64,000 nt of DNA, taken from Fratercula arctica. Its lineage: Eukaryota > Chordata > Aves > Charadriiformes > Alcidae. This document shows positions 13,591-25,955 of the stretch, in pieces (the stretch's first letter is position 1; the number at the start of each line of letters is the position of its first letter). The stretch lies in contig CANTUZ010000012.1 in the NCBI GenBank assembly GCA_947846985.1, positions 24,390,135 to 24,454,134 of the forward strand, read 5' to 3'. The notes below the pieces were generated by a model that saw only the letters and a list, made by a program, of their open reading frames with translations, did not search any database and was not told where the DNA came from. The translations under genes were made by a program, and so were the position numbers.

Positions 13591-15980
13591 AAGTGCTAAA
13601 TTGTTTACCATATTTAGTGTAAATTGAAGTTATTCCAAAACTTGGAAATATGTTTTAAAACTTGTAATCTGCATTCTTTTGAACTGGGCATTATCATGCT
13701 GGATTTTTTTTTGCAGCCAAGTTACCAATCCCAGAAACATAAGGTTTGCATGGAAAGTTCTTGGCAGATCTCTCTTGGAACAGCACAAACAAAACTGCTT
13801 AACAAGGAGGCATTCATTATTTTTGTCTTGTTCCCTCTGTTATTACAGAGTCAACAGCTGTAAGGTTACTGGCATCTTTGAATCTTTCTAACAAAAAGCA
13901 TAGGGAGCACTCATTCAAGGCTGGTAGTGAGAGATATGTTGCATTTTTGAGGCTTTCTTTCTTTTTAATATCTATTATGCTTTATCAAGCTGAGCTAATG
14001 CATTGTGTGCATGTTCTCACAGCAAACAAAGTTTAGGAAAACAACTCAATTTCAGAAGGACAAATCTGTTGGTTTGACTTTAGCAGTCTGTGGTCCTGAA
14101 GTGTGCAATTAAATCACAGATGGGCAGCTTAGTGTCACCATGTCATGAGAAGTGGTGGTTTGTCTGTTTAGTATTTATAACAAGTAATTGATAAATACTG
14201 CAAGTGATTCACAGAAGCAAAAGCTCAAGAGAGAATTAAAGGCTTTATATTTTTTGAACTTTGGTGTTTCTCATCTCTTTTGGTTATCTTGAATACCATA
14301 GTCTCATATAATTGGTGTTTATTAGTATTTTTACTTATTCAATGCTTTCAAGTTCTCAGTTTCATCACACCTTGACTGTATTTGTATATGTCTAGCTTAA
14401 AAGAGAAAATAAACCATTCTCTCTTTCATGCAATAAAACTTAATTACACAGAGTTTTAGATGTATCCCTTAAGACAAAAGTACTTCAATTTTCTGTTTTC
14501 ATATTTAATAGTATACTTCCTTACAGAGCTTTATAAGAACAACATCCATGAGAAAAATCCATACACTATCCAGTGTTTGGTGCAGTGCCATTCTCTGACT
14601 GATCAGAGGAGCCAAGCCATGTTCCGAGAACGTTTTCATCTCATTTTGGGTAGGTGGGAGTTTTGCTGGTTTTATATGAGGGGATGGAGTGGAAGCTGTT
14701 TTCAGACGAGTCATTTCTACTTCATCGGTTTGGATTTGGGGGGATATTTTTAATTGATGTGCTGGTACCAGCAAGGGCTGATTTAGCTGGAAGTGAACTA
14801 GGAGGTCAATCATTTTGTCTGAACTGGGTTTCTCAGAAGAATATAAATGAGAGCTCCCTGAGAAACCTGTAAGTAGAGCCAAGCTGTGACATGGTAAGTA
14901 TTCAGAGGTGGACTGTTAAGGCTTAGGGTAAGGTTAGTTGTGGATTTGCATAGACTTGGTCCCCTCTTCATTTACCTCATCTGTCTTTGGACTGATGCAT
15001 GGGGCTTTGGTATTCCCAGATTGGGATATAGCCTAAAGCCTTTTACTCCCTCAGTGACAAGGGACTTTATGCCAGAAGATAGGTATAAGTGATGCCGAGA
15101 CCTGCTTTTCAGTCCTGTTACTTTGTCATTCTTCAATCTGTGCTTTTTGGTCTCAGTAGGATGACTGTTACACATTTATTTACACAGTAGTATTTGCCTG
15201 GGAGGGCAGTTCATCTTTGCTGTGAGTGAATATCAAAGTGCAAGGATGAATTCAGTTTAAATATATGATCAGATTAATGCTAATTCTTTTCACTGATGAA
15301 GCAAGAAAAATGAATAAGCAAAGTAAATTACTGGAATTTAAAAAAATGTTTTCACTTACAAATTACGTAGGTGTTTTAACTCCTTAAAATTTGAGTAGTG
15401 TGTTGGTTCAGTAACGACTTGATCGTGGCATGTTTAGCTATATTGAAATACATTTTTAGAATTTTCAGAATGTTGCAAATGGCCATGTGTTATTTAGTAG
15501 GGAGGAACTGGTGGAAGACTTGAGCCCTGCTTTTCCAGCTTCCCAGGCTTATGGGTATTTGAGCTTATGAAAAGGAAATGGGGGGGAGGAGGAGGAGGAG
15601 GAGCATTAACCATAGCAAATTTTAACAATTTTTTTCACTCATTATTTTCTTTGCGTGAGAATTAAATAGGAAAAACATATCTAGGGAAGGAACAGTGAAA
15701 TTGATAAACATGTTTTGGAGATAAGAGAAAGTAAAAAATGGTTTGCCTTTTGAAATTGAAATTGTTATACTTTTATCTTTAAAAATCATGGACAAATGGC
15801 CTACTTGATGACCAAGTATTTATATTCATTACAGTTCTTCTGGAATGGATTTTAGCTGAAGATGTAATTTTTTTGGTAAACTAAGTCACAATCCTTTTAT
15901 CTTCTGTTTTGCTTAGCAGAATGTACAATGTCTTTTTTAGGACGTGACAAAGATCTGTGCTAGTGAAATTAATGGCAAGT

Positions 15981-16022
15981 ATGCTGCAGGTCTGCAAAAT
16001 TAGTATCGGAGACCTGCAGCAT
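15981..16022. repeat. Perfect 13-bp inverted repeat, 16-nt loop
   Basis: ATGCTGCAGGTCT (15981-15993) and AGACCTGCAGCAT (16010-16022) are exact complements around a 16-base loop. A transcript would form a stable stem with a central CTGCAG core. No pyrimidine tail or longer precursor stem marks it as a microRNA. Confidence 0.75.
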
Positions 16023-19000
16023 GAGTCAGGGAAAAAAAATATCCATGAGGTGTATTTTTTTTAATTAAACTATTAAGACTGCATTGAATGCTCTGTACAC
16101 AAAGAGTGATGTTTGAGAAATTTAGCAATCCGCAGGCTGGAGCCCAACAGTAACAGTCACGTAGAACACTGGTGAAGGCTGCCACAAAGGAAGCTTTTTG
16201 AGACCTGAATCCTGGAGCTGCGTCGCCACCAAGCCTTACGCTGGCAGAAAGTACAGCAGCTGGAAGGATCCTCTGTTTTCTAACAGCTGCCAGTGGTTTC
16301 CAAAGGCAATAGTTACAGCTGGCAGTCACTCAGTAAGCAGGGACACCCCGAATTTGGCTTCTACTCTGGCAACAGTGAGTTGGCTTTTTGTAGATGCAGT
16401 TGTAGCCTTTTCATGGCCTTTAACAATTTTTGTGTGAGGGATTCAACTAGGCCCATTTTAGACTTCATGCAGAGGCAGAATAGGGACCAAATATAATGTA
16501 GGGAAGTATGAAGTGAAGGTTAAAACCAGATCAGTATTGGCATAGATTTTAACAGGATGACTGGTAAGAAGTCTAGTTTCTAGGAGCTCTCTTGCATGTT
16601 TTCCAGACCATTCTTTGAGAGCAGAAACCACTGTACAATGCTGGTAGGAGCTTTAGAGGTAGAAAGGGAAATTTATTATCCATTTACTCAAAAGGCTGAT
16701 GATGTAAATTTTTCCTTCAGTCTGTCACACTAATGGATTATAACTGTGCTGCTTCCACCTGCCTCCCTGTAATACAAATGCAATGTACCAGAGCATAAAC
16801 TGTTACATTTATCGTACTTTCTGATTGAGAAAGGTCTTAATCTCTTAAGAAGTGATATGGTAGGAAAGAGAGTTTACTCAGGGGGCAGGTGATCATATTC
16901 ATCGAACACAGGTCATCTGGCAAGCTGGAACTTAATGATTCCTGTTGTCTCTTGTGGATTTTCTTTTCTTCCCCTCCCATCCTTTTGTCTCAGACCCCAG
17001 AGCTGGGGCAGGGGAGGGGGCAGCGGCACGGGGGGAAGGGTTTAATTTCAGTAAGTGCGTGTTATGGGAGTGTTGTGTTGTTTTTAGAATAGATGCTAAT
17101 TTCATATGCCTCCAAACAGCCTTATTAATTGGAACACAAATCTAAATGGCAAACTGGTAAGCAGTTTTCAAATATAATGTTTTATATCTTCTCAGAAAGA
17201 AAAATAGATTATCGTGAAAGGAGAGAACTTTTCATTCTGAATTCTGCGTCTCTAATTAAGTTATATTTCAAGATTTATTTAATCTTGTTAATTTCCACCT
17301 GAATTCTCTAAGAATCTGGGTTCCGGTTTATTGCTTACTGAAGTCCCTGGAAATTTAAAATTCTTTGCAATCTCTTGATCAAATCCTTATTCTGTATGTC
17401 TTGGAGACCCAACACAGATTTGCATGTTGGTTTAAAGATTCTCATATCCTAAAATTGTTCCTTTGAATTGTAAAACTTACTTCGTATCTTGTACAAAGAA
17501 GCTGGTAATTGCATTCACTGTAGCTTTTACAGTTGTCCTAAGGCTATGGTGATATTAAATTGGAGAGTCCATCAATTTTTGAAGTAAATGTTATATGCAG
17601 TATTTGAGCATATAATCACATACATTAATTATGTTCATAATTTTTACATGATTTGCCCTGTACAGTTATTTCCCTATGGATTAGTGGCATTTAATGATGG
17701 GGCTTCAGGGCAGGACTGCTGTTTGTTTTGTTTTGGTTTTTTTTTTTTAAAAGAAAACCCACTGCAGTAATATGCTTCAAGAATTCAGGTTTAATTAGTT
17801 GATTTTTTAATTCCAATTTTAGCACAGATTTCTGCAAAGACTAATATCAACCAATATTTGCTTAGAATGTGGCTCTTCAAACAAAGAGAATGCTTAGGAA
17901 GCCTGAAAATCTTAGTCCGAGCCTTCTTTTACTGATTATGTGCTTTCAAAAAGTTTAGGAGTTGCCTGTATGGATTAAGCAAAATTAGAAAAACTAGGAC
18001 TCAGAATAAGTATACTGTAATAGCAAAATCTGTACTAAATCAGGACATTTTGTATGAATATTATCAGAATTGACTAGTTAATGGTTAGCCACCATTATTT
18101 GTTTTTAGATTATCTTGATTTTTCCTGTGTGGTTCCTTTAAAGCTGTAATTTGGAAGCCAGTGGAGTCATTGACTCACTGATTCCTTCAGTCGAAGAACT
18201 ATAAGTATGGTTTGGGGTGCTGTTGACTACCTACCTAGAAATATGCTGAGTGGCTTCAAAATCACAAAATGTTAAAGAAACAGGAAAATATTTCGTTTCA
18301 TTGCATCAGGTGGAGCAGATACAGGTGCCAATCCCCAAGTAAACGTTCTTTGACCTCTGTGCCATTGAATGGAAAGACATTCCTTCTCCCTTCTACCCAA
18401 GCAGTGGATGTTTTCTTAACTGCAATTGTACGTATTGGGGCACACTTCAAAAAAAAAAATTCAGGGAATAAATTTTATTCTTTAAGTGACATCTTCATAA
18501 ACTTCGTGCTCTTTGCCCATTATGACATTAAAAACAACATTAAGGCACTGGGATTCCTTAGTTTAGAATAATGATACATGGGATACATATTGAGATATTT
18601 AAAATAATTAATAGCATAAAGAAAAAACAAAACTATTCCTCTTGATGAGACACATTCTTTTGAGGCACACTTTAATTTTCAGATCTATCAGTACTGACAC
18701 TTGCCACTTGAGGGAGTGGTGCATTAGGTGTTATTTGGGCACTAATGTGAGTCTGTTCTCAGCAGTTTGGGATACACTGGGAGCTCACTCTAAGTGGAAT
18801 ATTCGGACATCACATGAGGATATTTTGCCTACAAAGGAAACTTAAAATGCACTGTATTAAAATGTTTTGGACACTAACCCTTTGGGATGTATTTACCTGT
18901 TGATCAAATCACTGCATGGAACTTGAGAACACCCTGTTTGCCAGATTCATGGACCGGTGCCTACAGGTTGTGTTCTGGTACAGGTTTTAATTAACAGGGT

Positions 19001-20110
19001 CGCTCTGGGAGATATCACTGTGGAGAGCCGAGGCATATGCAGCTCTTTGAAATGCTTGTGACACCATCTTTGAATTAGTATGCAGAATGCCTGTTTCTTA
19101 TGGATTTAGTGTGCCTGGGAGTAGAGGGATTTCAGATTCCTGCTTTAATCCAATCTTGTTTTACTGGATTATTTATTATTTGCAAGTGATGGGAAAGGTT
19201 GGTTCATGCTTCTAGAGAATGGCTGTGCGCTCTTTTAGGGCAAAGCGCCTGTTTTTACATTGAGGGCAGGAATTCAAGATGCCACGCTTGCTTTCTGTGT
19301 ATTTGGTACAAAAACACTGAGTGAATATGGAAAGATCTTCTTGATATAATTTAAAATAGACCAAAAAGTGGCATACCTTAGTAGCAATAATTTGTGCTTG
19401 AATTATTGTTTTCATTATTTATTTTGACTTTTAATCAATAGTTGCTATCTTTGTTATTCTAACAGAAATTTGCATAAAATTGAAATAGTCTGTTGCTGTA
19501 ATCTACTAATCCACTATTAATCTATGTAGTAAATCTATGTTGGTATGTATTAGTCCTTTTGTACATGTGGGTTTGTGTGTGCATTCCTACATTTCTGTAG
19601 CTCCTAATATTTATTTTAGAAGTCACGCTGAAGAGGCGTATTAATTATTTACGTATTTGAACAGGGGGTTCTACATAGTACTTTCCTAGGCTGCTATTGT
19701 ACTGGAACACAATCAGCATAGACAAGATAGTAAACACCAAGAATTTATAACTTTTTCAAGTAAATTAAATAACAATGTGACTATATAAAATACAGATGCT
19801 ACTTTTTTTTTTACATGACCTGGAAACCTTAAGATTTTTCCATTATGACATCCCCAGATAAATTATCCAGCATATGCAAAAATTACTGTACTAATTGTTA
19901 ATGGTTTTCTAACAGGACTTAAACCCAACTTTATTCAGCTGGTGCTTGAATTAACTAGTTTTAAAGGAAGAATACCAAGACAAAAACCCTTGAAGGATAT
20001 CTGAGAGCATCTTGTCTGGGGACATTTTGTACAATCTGGTGAACCCTACAGGTACAAAACTTGAAGTTCAGAAATCTTACTAAAATGTCATTCACTTCAG
20101 ATCTGATTAG

Positions 20111-20142
20111 AACCATAGAACCATAGAACCATAGAACCATAG
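20111..20142 (-). repeat. CR1 3'-terminal microsatellite (4 x 8 bp)
   Basis: Four perfect copies of AACCATAG (plus strand) form the CR1 tail, corresponding to CTATGGTT units at the end of the element's RNA. CR1 elements end in short 8-bp repeats rather than poly(A). Confidence 0.9.
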
Positions 20143-20200
20143 GGTTGGAAGGGACCTCAGGAGATCATCTAGTCCAACCCCCCTGCCAGAGCAGGGTCAC

Positions 20201-23116
20201 CTAGAGCAGGTTACACAGGAACACGTCCAGGCGGGTTTTGAATGTCTCCAGAGATGGAGACTCCACCACCTCTCTGGGCAGCCTGTTCCAGTGCTCTGCC
20301 ACCCTCAGGGTAAAGAAGTTCCTCCTCATGTTTAGGTGGAACTTCTTGTGCTCCAGTTTGTGCCCATTGCCTCTTGTCCTGTCCCCGGGCACTACTGAAA
20401 AGAGCCTGGTCCCATCCTCCTGACACCCACCCTTTAAGTATTTATAAGTGTTGATAAGATCCCCCCTCAGCCGTCTTTTTTCCAGACTGAAGAGACCCAA
20501 ATCCCTCAGCCTTTCCTCATAAGAGAGGTGTTCCAGTCCCCTAATCATCTTGGTAGCCCTCTGCTGCACCCTTTCCAGCAGTTCCCTGTCCTTCTGGAAC
20601 CGGGGAGCCCAGAACTGGACACAGTACTCCAGGTGTGGCCTCACCAAGGCAGAGTAGAGGGGGAGGATGACCTCCCTTGACCTGCTGGCCACACTCTTTT
20701 TGATGCACCCCAGGATGCCATTGGCCTTCTTGGCCACAAGGGCACATTGCTGGCTCATAGTCATCCTGTTGTCCACCAGGACTCCCAGATCTCTTTCCAC
20801 AGAGCTGCTCTCCAGCAGGTCAGCCCCCAACCTGTACTGGTGCATGGGGTTGTTCCTCCCCAGGTGCAGCACCCTACACTTGCCCTTGTTGAATTTCATA
20901 AGGTTTCTCTCTGCCCAGATCTCCAACCTGTCCAGGTCTCTCTGTATGGCAGCACAGCCCTCCGGTGTGTCAGCCGCCCCCCCCAGCTTTGTGTCATCAG
21001 CAAACTTGCTGAGGGTGCACTCTATCCCCTCATCCAGGTCATTGATGAATATATTGAAGAGGACTGGACCCAGTACTGACCCCTGGGGAACACCACTCGT
21101 CACTGGTCTCCAACTAGATTCTGTGCCCCTAATCACAACCCTCTGAGCTCTATCTTTCAGCCAGTTTTCTATCCACCTTACTGTCCATTCATCTAACCCA
21201 CACTTCCTAAGCTTCCCTATGAGGATGCTGTGGGAGACCGTGTCAAACGCTTTGCTTAAGTCAAGATAGACCACATCTACCGCCCTCCCCTCATCTATCC
21301 ATCCAGTCATGCCATCGTAGAAGGCTATCAGATTAGTCAGACATGATTTCCCCTTGGTGAATCCATGCTGAGTACTTCTGATAGCTTTCTTTTCCTCCAC
21401 GTGTCTTGAGATGACGCCCAGAACAAGCTGTTCCATCATCTTCCCAGGGATGGAGGTGAGGCTGACCGGCCTGTAGTTCCCTGGCTCCTCCTTCTTGCCT
21501 TTTTTGAAGACTGGGGTGACATTGGCTTTCCTCCAGTCCTCAGGCACCTCACCTGTTCTCCAGGACCTTTCAAAGATGATGGAGAGCGGCCCAGCAATGA
21601 CTTCTGCCAGCTCCCTCAGCACTCTCGGGTGCATCCCATCGGGGCCCATGGACTTGTGAATATCTAAATGATCTAATTGATCCCTCACTCGCTCCTCCTC
21701 AACCCAAGGGAAGTCTTCTTCTTTCCCTGTTACTTTATTCAATGCCTGGGACTTCTGAGGGCTGGGCCGAGCAGAAAAGACCGAAGCAAAGAAGGCATTC
21801 AGTAACTCTGCCTTCTCCGCATCCTCCGTCACCATGACTCCTGTCTCATTCAACAGTGGGCCCACAACTTCTCTGGTCTTCCTTTTGCTTCCAATATACT
21901 TGTAGAAGCTCTTTTTGTTGTGCTTAACATCCCTAGCCAGGTCTAATTCCAAGGCGGCCTTGGCTTTCCTTGTTTCATCCCTGCACGCTCTGGTGGCATT
22001 CTTGTAATCCTCCCAAGGGGTCAGTCCCTTCTTCCACTTATTATAAACTTCCTTCTTCCACTTGAGCTTTTTCTGAAGCTCCCTGCTTAACCATGCAGGT
22101 CTCCTGCGTCCCTTGGCCGATTTCTTTCTCTTCGGGATGCACCGATCCTGAGCTTGGAGGAAGTGGTCTTTGAATATCAACCAGCTTTCTTGAGCCCCTT
22201 TGCCTTCCATAGCCCTAGCCCACGGGATCTCTCCAAGCAGTTTCTTGAAGAGGCCAAAGTTAGCCCTCCTGAAATCCAAGGTTGTAATTTTACTTCTTGT
22301 TGTTTTGTGGATAGTGCCCACGATCCTGAACTCAATCATTTCATGATCACTACAACCTAGGGCGCCCCCAACCTTAATGTCCTCCACCAATCCCTCTGTG
22401 TTTGTCAGTACCAGGTCTAGAAGTGCTCCTCTCCTTGTTGGCTCCTGTACCACCTGTGTCAAAAAGTTGTCATCAATGCACTGGAGGAGCCTCCTGGACT
22501 GCCCATGCCTGGCTGTGTGGTCTTCCCAGCAGATATCAGGGTTATTGAAGTCCCCCATGAGAACCAGGGCCTGCGATTGCGAGGCTACCTTCAGTTGTCT
22601 GTAAAAAGCCTCATCAGTTTCCCCATCCTGATCAGGTGGCCTGTAATAAACACCCACAACAGTGTCCCTCATATTTTCCTGTCCCTTAATCCTCACCCAT
22701 AAGCTCTCGACCCGCTCTTCATCCGCCCCTAGTGAGAGCTCAATGCATTCCAAATGCTCTCTCACATAGAGTGCAATTCCACCTCCCCGCCTTGCTGGTC
22801 TGTCTTTCCTAAAAAGGACATAGCCACCCATGACAGCATTCCAGTCATGCGAGTTGTCCCACCACGTCTCAGTAATTGCAATGAGATCGTGGCCCCGCAA
22901 CCGCACACAGAGCTCCAGCTCTTCCTGCTTATTCCCCATGCTGCGTGCATTGGTGTATAAGCATTTCAGAGAGGGAGTTGTGTGTGTAGTTTTGACCCTT
23001 GAGATGTGGTGTGCCTCCTGGCTTTCAGAAATACTGGCACACTGGCCCACAAGCGCTGAGCAACTACGCCCTGGCACCTCACCAGCAAGCCCAGTACCAT
23101 CCCCACCCCCCTTCAA
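20201..23116 (-). CDS. CR1 ORF2: endonuclease / reverse transcriptase, uninterrupted
   Basis: This is the replicase of the CR1 element; it nicks the target DNA and reverse-transcribes the element RNA from the nick. The N-terminal apurinic-type endonuclease shows Asn56 (YTNARSM), Glu83 (ITETWW), VYYRPP, MGDFNN and the SDHE motif. The reverse transcriptase shows the YRPVSLTS region, motif A with [11 protein letters not shown], motif [11 protein letters not shown], and the catalytic FADD at about residues 705-708. The C-terminal region with [10 protein letters not shown] and [10 protein letters not shown] follows. There is no stop or frameshift across about 971 codons, and TAG at 20201-20203 ends it. 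The first codon of the open frame (23116) is TTG; the first in-frame ATG is about residue 60, within YTNARSM, so the true start is unclear. Confidence 0.93.
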   Translation of the reverse strand: MKGGGDGTGLAGEVPGRSCSALVGQCASISESQEAHHISRVKTTHTTPSLKCLYTNARSMGNKQEELELCVRLRGHDLIAITETWWDNSHDWNAVMGGYVLFRKDRPARRGGGIALYVREHLECIELSLGADEERVESLWVRIKGQENMRDTVVGVYYRPPDQDGETDEAFYRQLKVASQSQALVLMGDFNNPDICWEDHTARHGQSRRLLQCIDDNFLTQVVQEPTRRGALLDLVLTNTEGLVEDIKVGGALGCSDHEMIEFRIVGTIHKTTRSKITTLDFRRANFGLFKKLLGEIPWARAMEGKGAQESWLIFKDHFLQAQDRCIPKRKKSAKGRRRPAWLSRELQKKLKWKKEVYNKWKKGLTPWEDYKNATRACRDETRKAKAALELDLARDVKHNKKSFYKYIGSKRKTREVVGPLLNETGVMVTEDAEKAELLNAFFASVFSARPSPQKSQALNKVTGKEEDFPWVEEERVRDQLDHLDIHKSMGPDGMHPRVLRELAEVIAGPLSIIFERSWRTGEVPEDWRKANVTPVFKKGKKEEPGNYRPVSLTSIPGKMMEQLVLGVISRHVEEKKAIRSTQHGFTKGKSCLTNLIAFYDGMTGWIDEGRAVDVVYLDLSKAFDTVSHSILIGKLRKCGLDEWTVRWIENWLKDRAQRVVIRGTESSWRPVTSGVPQGSVLGPVLFNIFINDLDEGIECTLSKFADDTKLGGAADTPEGCAAIQRDLDRLEIWAERNLMKFNKGKCRVLHLGRNNPMHQYRLGADLLESSSVERDLGVLVDNRMTMSQQCALVAKKANGILGCIKKSVASRSREVILPLYSALVRPHLEYCVQFWAPRFQKDRELLERVQQRATKMIRGLEHLSYEERLRDLGLFSLEKRRLRGDLINTYKYLKGGCQEDGTRLFSVVPGDRTRGNGHKLEHKKFHLNMRRNFFTLRVAEHWNRLPREVVESPSLETFKTRLDVFLCNLL

Positions 23117-23118
23117 AT

Positions 23119-23440
23119 CTAGTTTAAAGCCCTCTCAATGAGTCCTGATAACTCTTGTGCTAGAACCCTTTTTCCCCTGGAGGACAAGGTATTCCTGCCT
23201 GTTACCAGCAGGCCAGGCGTTTTGTAGATCAGGCCATGATCAAAGAACCCAAAGTCCTGCCGGCAGCACCAAGCTCGAAGCCAGGCATTGATCTGCTGGC
23301 TCCTCCTATTTACCCCCTCATCATTCCCCGCAACAGGGGGGATAGACGAGAACACCACTTGCGCTCCTGATCCCTTGACCAGGCGTCCCAGGGTCTTGAA
23401 ATCTTTCTTCATTGCCCTTGGACTTAGCAGCATCAAGAGC
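23119..23440 (-). pseudogene. CR1 ORF1 C-terminal remnant (SGNH/esterase-like)
   Basis: About 105 codons of the end of CR1 ORF1 lie just before ORF2, closing with TAG at 23119-23121. The conserved VVFSSIPPVAGNDEG block, QINAWLRAWC and the closing [19 protein letters not shown] are readable. CR1 ORF1 proteins often carry an SGNH-hydrolase-like esterase domain ending in a D-x-x-H motif. Here the equivalent position reads GRNTLSSRGKR, without that Asp and His. The N-terminal part is missing because of the 5' truncation, so no functional ORF1 protein is expected. Confidence 0.8.
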
Positions 23441-25955
23441 TGAGAGGATGGGAATTAAATAGACCAGGGCTGTCTATTACTCTGACATCTTTCAGCATTC
23501 AAAAAAAGCTTAGGAAGATGACTGGAATAGAATATTTATGCTTTATTCCAGGAAAAAAGGCATTTATTTAGTGAGCTTACAAAGCACAGTATCTGTTCCA
23601 AAAGAGTTTTTTGGTACATCTATCCTGATTAACTTACCCGTGTAAATAAAGAATAACATACTGCATTCTGTGGAAGCTTGCACTCCTTTTCAGTTGTGAG
23701 TGCTTACTATAAAGCATATGACAATTTCAAAGCAGAGCATGTACGTTAGTAATTTTGAGAAAGTAATGCACTTATGAGTACAGAGAGGGTCAAAGCAATA
23801 GCTGAAAATCCATTTTGCTAGTACTTTTGTTAATACCCTACTCATCATCATTTCGTTGGAAGAAAGACTGAACTATCAATAGCTGTCTAGCCTCTATGAG
23901 TTCATGTAGTTGTGTCTTGCAAATATTCACGCCTCTGAATATCCACAGAGTCCTTTTCTAAAACTTAATTTCAAGTTCTACTGTAGCCTTTCTCAGAGAA
24001 GGGGAGTGAGTGATGGGGAAACCTGTTACAAGTCTGTGCAAGACCTTTTCCTCTTACCCTGCCTTTTTTTAGTGTCCTTAACAGCTTTTGGAAAGTCAAG
24101 TATTCTGTATCAGTGACACTTCCCATAATGACGGGGTGTCAGCCTTTTCTGGTAATACAGAATGTTTTTATTAGGTATTAGCAGTTGTCCTTATTCAACA
24201 GCTCTTTAAGGAATCCTAGATAATTGATGTTGTAATGAAACAGAGGGAGGCTGCTGTTTTTTATTAATAACATAATCCTGCAGACTGCTCAATACTTAGC
24301 TTCTTTTAGCCTTCAACCAGCTTGAATAATCTCTGTGACCTCCTTTTACCTTTACGGCTGTGGTGAAGTCTCTGTTCATCTGAGACTATTTTATCTAAAG
24401 AAAATAAAGCTATTAGCGTGTATTGTAAACAACAGTAGAGGCAGGTTTTCTGTTTGGAGAATATCAATTTGTGTTGCAGTTCTAATAATTTGTTATAGAA
24501 TAATGATCTTATAAAATGCAACATAGTATGTGTATCTTCAAAGTGATTGTAAAAAAAGAGAAATCGGTTCGTAATTAGAAAGCGTTCATTACTAATAAAA
24601 TAGTGTTCTCATGAAACAAATGCAGGGTAGAGCAAAAATTGAGAGTCATGCATCCGTAAGTGAATCACGGAGTACACCCACTGACTACATTATTCCTTCC
24701 ACAGAAATGCATATGCTAGACTTCTGCATTTTGCAGCTTAGAACGGCAGGAATATGTACTATGAACAAAAAAGCTAAGTAGCTGTATTACAGTATGGACA
24801 GTATTATTTAATCTCAAGAATTTGAATGTGTCTGTGTAATCAAAGTGTGCAAACTCTTCTCTCACAGCAGGTGAGTGCAGAATGGTAGCTTTCAACAATA
24901 CAACAGTGTTCTTACCATAATAAAAAGGTACTTTAATTTTCTTTAATATTTCTGTCACAGAAATCTACTGTTAGCAAAAAATAGAAATAGCTGATACATA
25001 CAGGATGTTTGCCTTTTGGTATGTGGACTTTATAGTATGAAGCATCTCGTATCATATTGAATACTGTTGAAATACTGGTCTTTATTGAGAAAATGATGTT
25101 TTGAATTCCAGGAAATGACCTTGTAAAAATGGAAGTAAGAAAAGGAAATTAGCTTATGTTAGAAACTCTCCGGGAGGGGAAAATGAAGAAAAGAAAGTCA
25201 GTGCAAACAAAGGGGATTGGCAGAGGCTGAATCAGAGAAAGGTGGGGATTTTCACAGAGGATGAGGAACGTATGGAGTTTGAGTGAAAGGTGCCTGACAG
25301 TTTTTCAGGTCTAGAAATGCCCACTTAATCTTTCCAGGAGCTTACTAGTCTCTTCCAATTGTACCAGTTCATTAAAAATCTCACTGCAGACCCAAACCCC
25401 CTATTTGCACTAACTTTGTTTTGCTACTGTGGTAACCTACTATAGAGAAATCCAGCATACTCTAAGATAGACCATGTTTCAAGTGTGACTAGGCATGAAG
25501 GTTACAGAATTCTGCAGCCAGCTGCTCAAAAGCCCCCAGCTTTGTGTCTGTCTCTGTTTTAACCCCATTCCCACTGGTTCCTCTGACTAGTCCTCTGAAA
25601 TGACATTAAACTGTGTTTCCAAAGGGGCTGCTAGCATTTATGGATTCTCTGTTTTAGCAGGAAATGGTGGTGGTCACCAACAAAAGCAATGAGCCAGAAA
25701 GAAAATGGAACTCCCCATGGGTATGGATGCTTTCAGGCTAATGGGATCGGTGTTGGAGAAGGATCTGTTTTGGAGTATCTGGAGTGCCTGGTAGTACATC
25801 AACCCAGATGGCTCCCAGCAAGATTATCTTTCCTGTGCACCAAGTAATTTCTGGCCACAGAGTATACTTTTACTTTGGGAACGCTCTGGTCTCCCTGCTT
25901 GTGCTCAAACCCAGCACCTCCTGCAAACGGTGCAGACAGGGTGACACTGACCTCC
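23441..25955. other. Intergenic DNA upstream of the DDX59 promoter
   Basis: About 2.5 kb of A+T-rich DNA lies between the CR1 5' end and the DDX59 CpG island. I see no gene-like ORF, no further CR1 sequence and no RNA gene. Proximal regulatory sites for DDX59 may lie at its right end. Confidence 0.6.

Larger units (their letters stand above)
4831..20108. other. Intergenic DNA between CAMSAP2 and the CR1 element
   Basis: About 15 kb of A+T-rich DNA lies between two divergent genes. I find no ORF with family resemblance, no tRNA or rRNA, and no clear LTR or DNA transposon. Visible local structure includes a polypyrimidine tract at about 7338-7394, a GGA-repeat at about 15583-15603, a perfect 18-bp palindrome at 13526-13543 next to a 23-bp duplication, and hairpins at 5908-5929 and 15981-16022. 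Distal enhancers or non-coding transcripts are possible but not demonstrable from one sequence. Confidence 0.6.
20109..23440 (-). mobile_element. CR1 LINE, 5'-truncated within ORF1, minus strand
   Basis: This is a chicken-repeat-1 class non-LTR retrotransposon. Its 3' end, at the low coordinate, carries four 8-bp units (AACCATAG read on the plus strand, 20111-20142), the hallmark CR1 tail. The conserved 3' UTR segment follows (GGTTGGAAGGGACCTC on the plus strand). Read on the minus strand it encodes the tail of ORF1 and then an uninterrupted ORF2 with endonuclease and reverse transcriptase. The homology ends near 23440 inside ORF1, so the 5' UTR/promoter and most of ORF1 are absent, the usual result of incomplete reverse transcription. 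No target-site duplication is evident, as is normal for CR1. Confidence 0.95.

Noticed and set aside
14505..14882. 125-codon open frame on the minus strand in the intergenic region
   Set aside because: It opens at TTG; the first ATG leaves about 100 codons with no recognisable motif and no splice or promoter context. Treated as chance.
20111..20142. Four 8-bp tandem repeats considered as part of an array such as CRISPR
   Set aside because: They have no spacers and are the standard CR1 3' tail.
22154..23141. Plus-strand ORFs of 60-100 codons across the CR1
   Set aside because: They are antisense shadows of the CR1 ORF2 reading frame.
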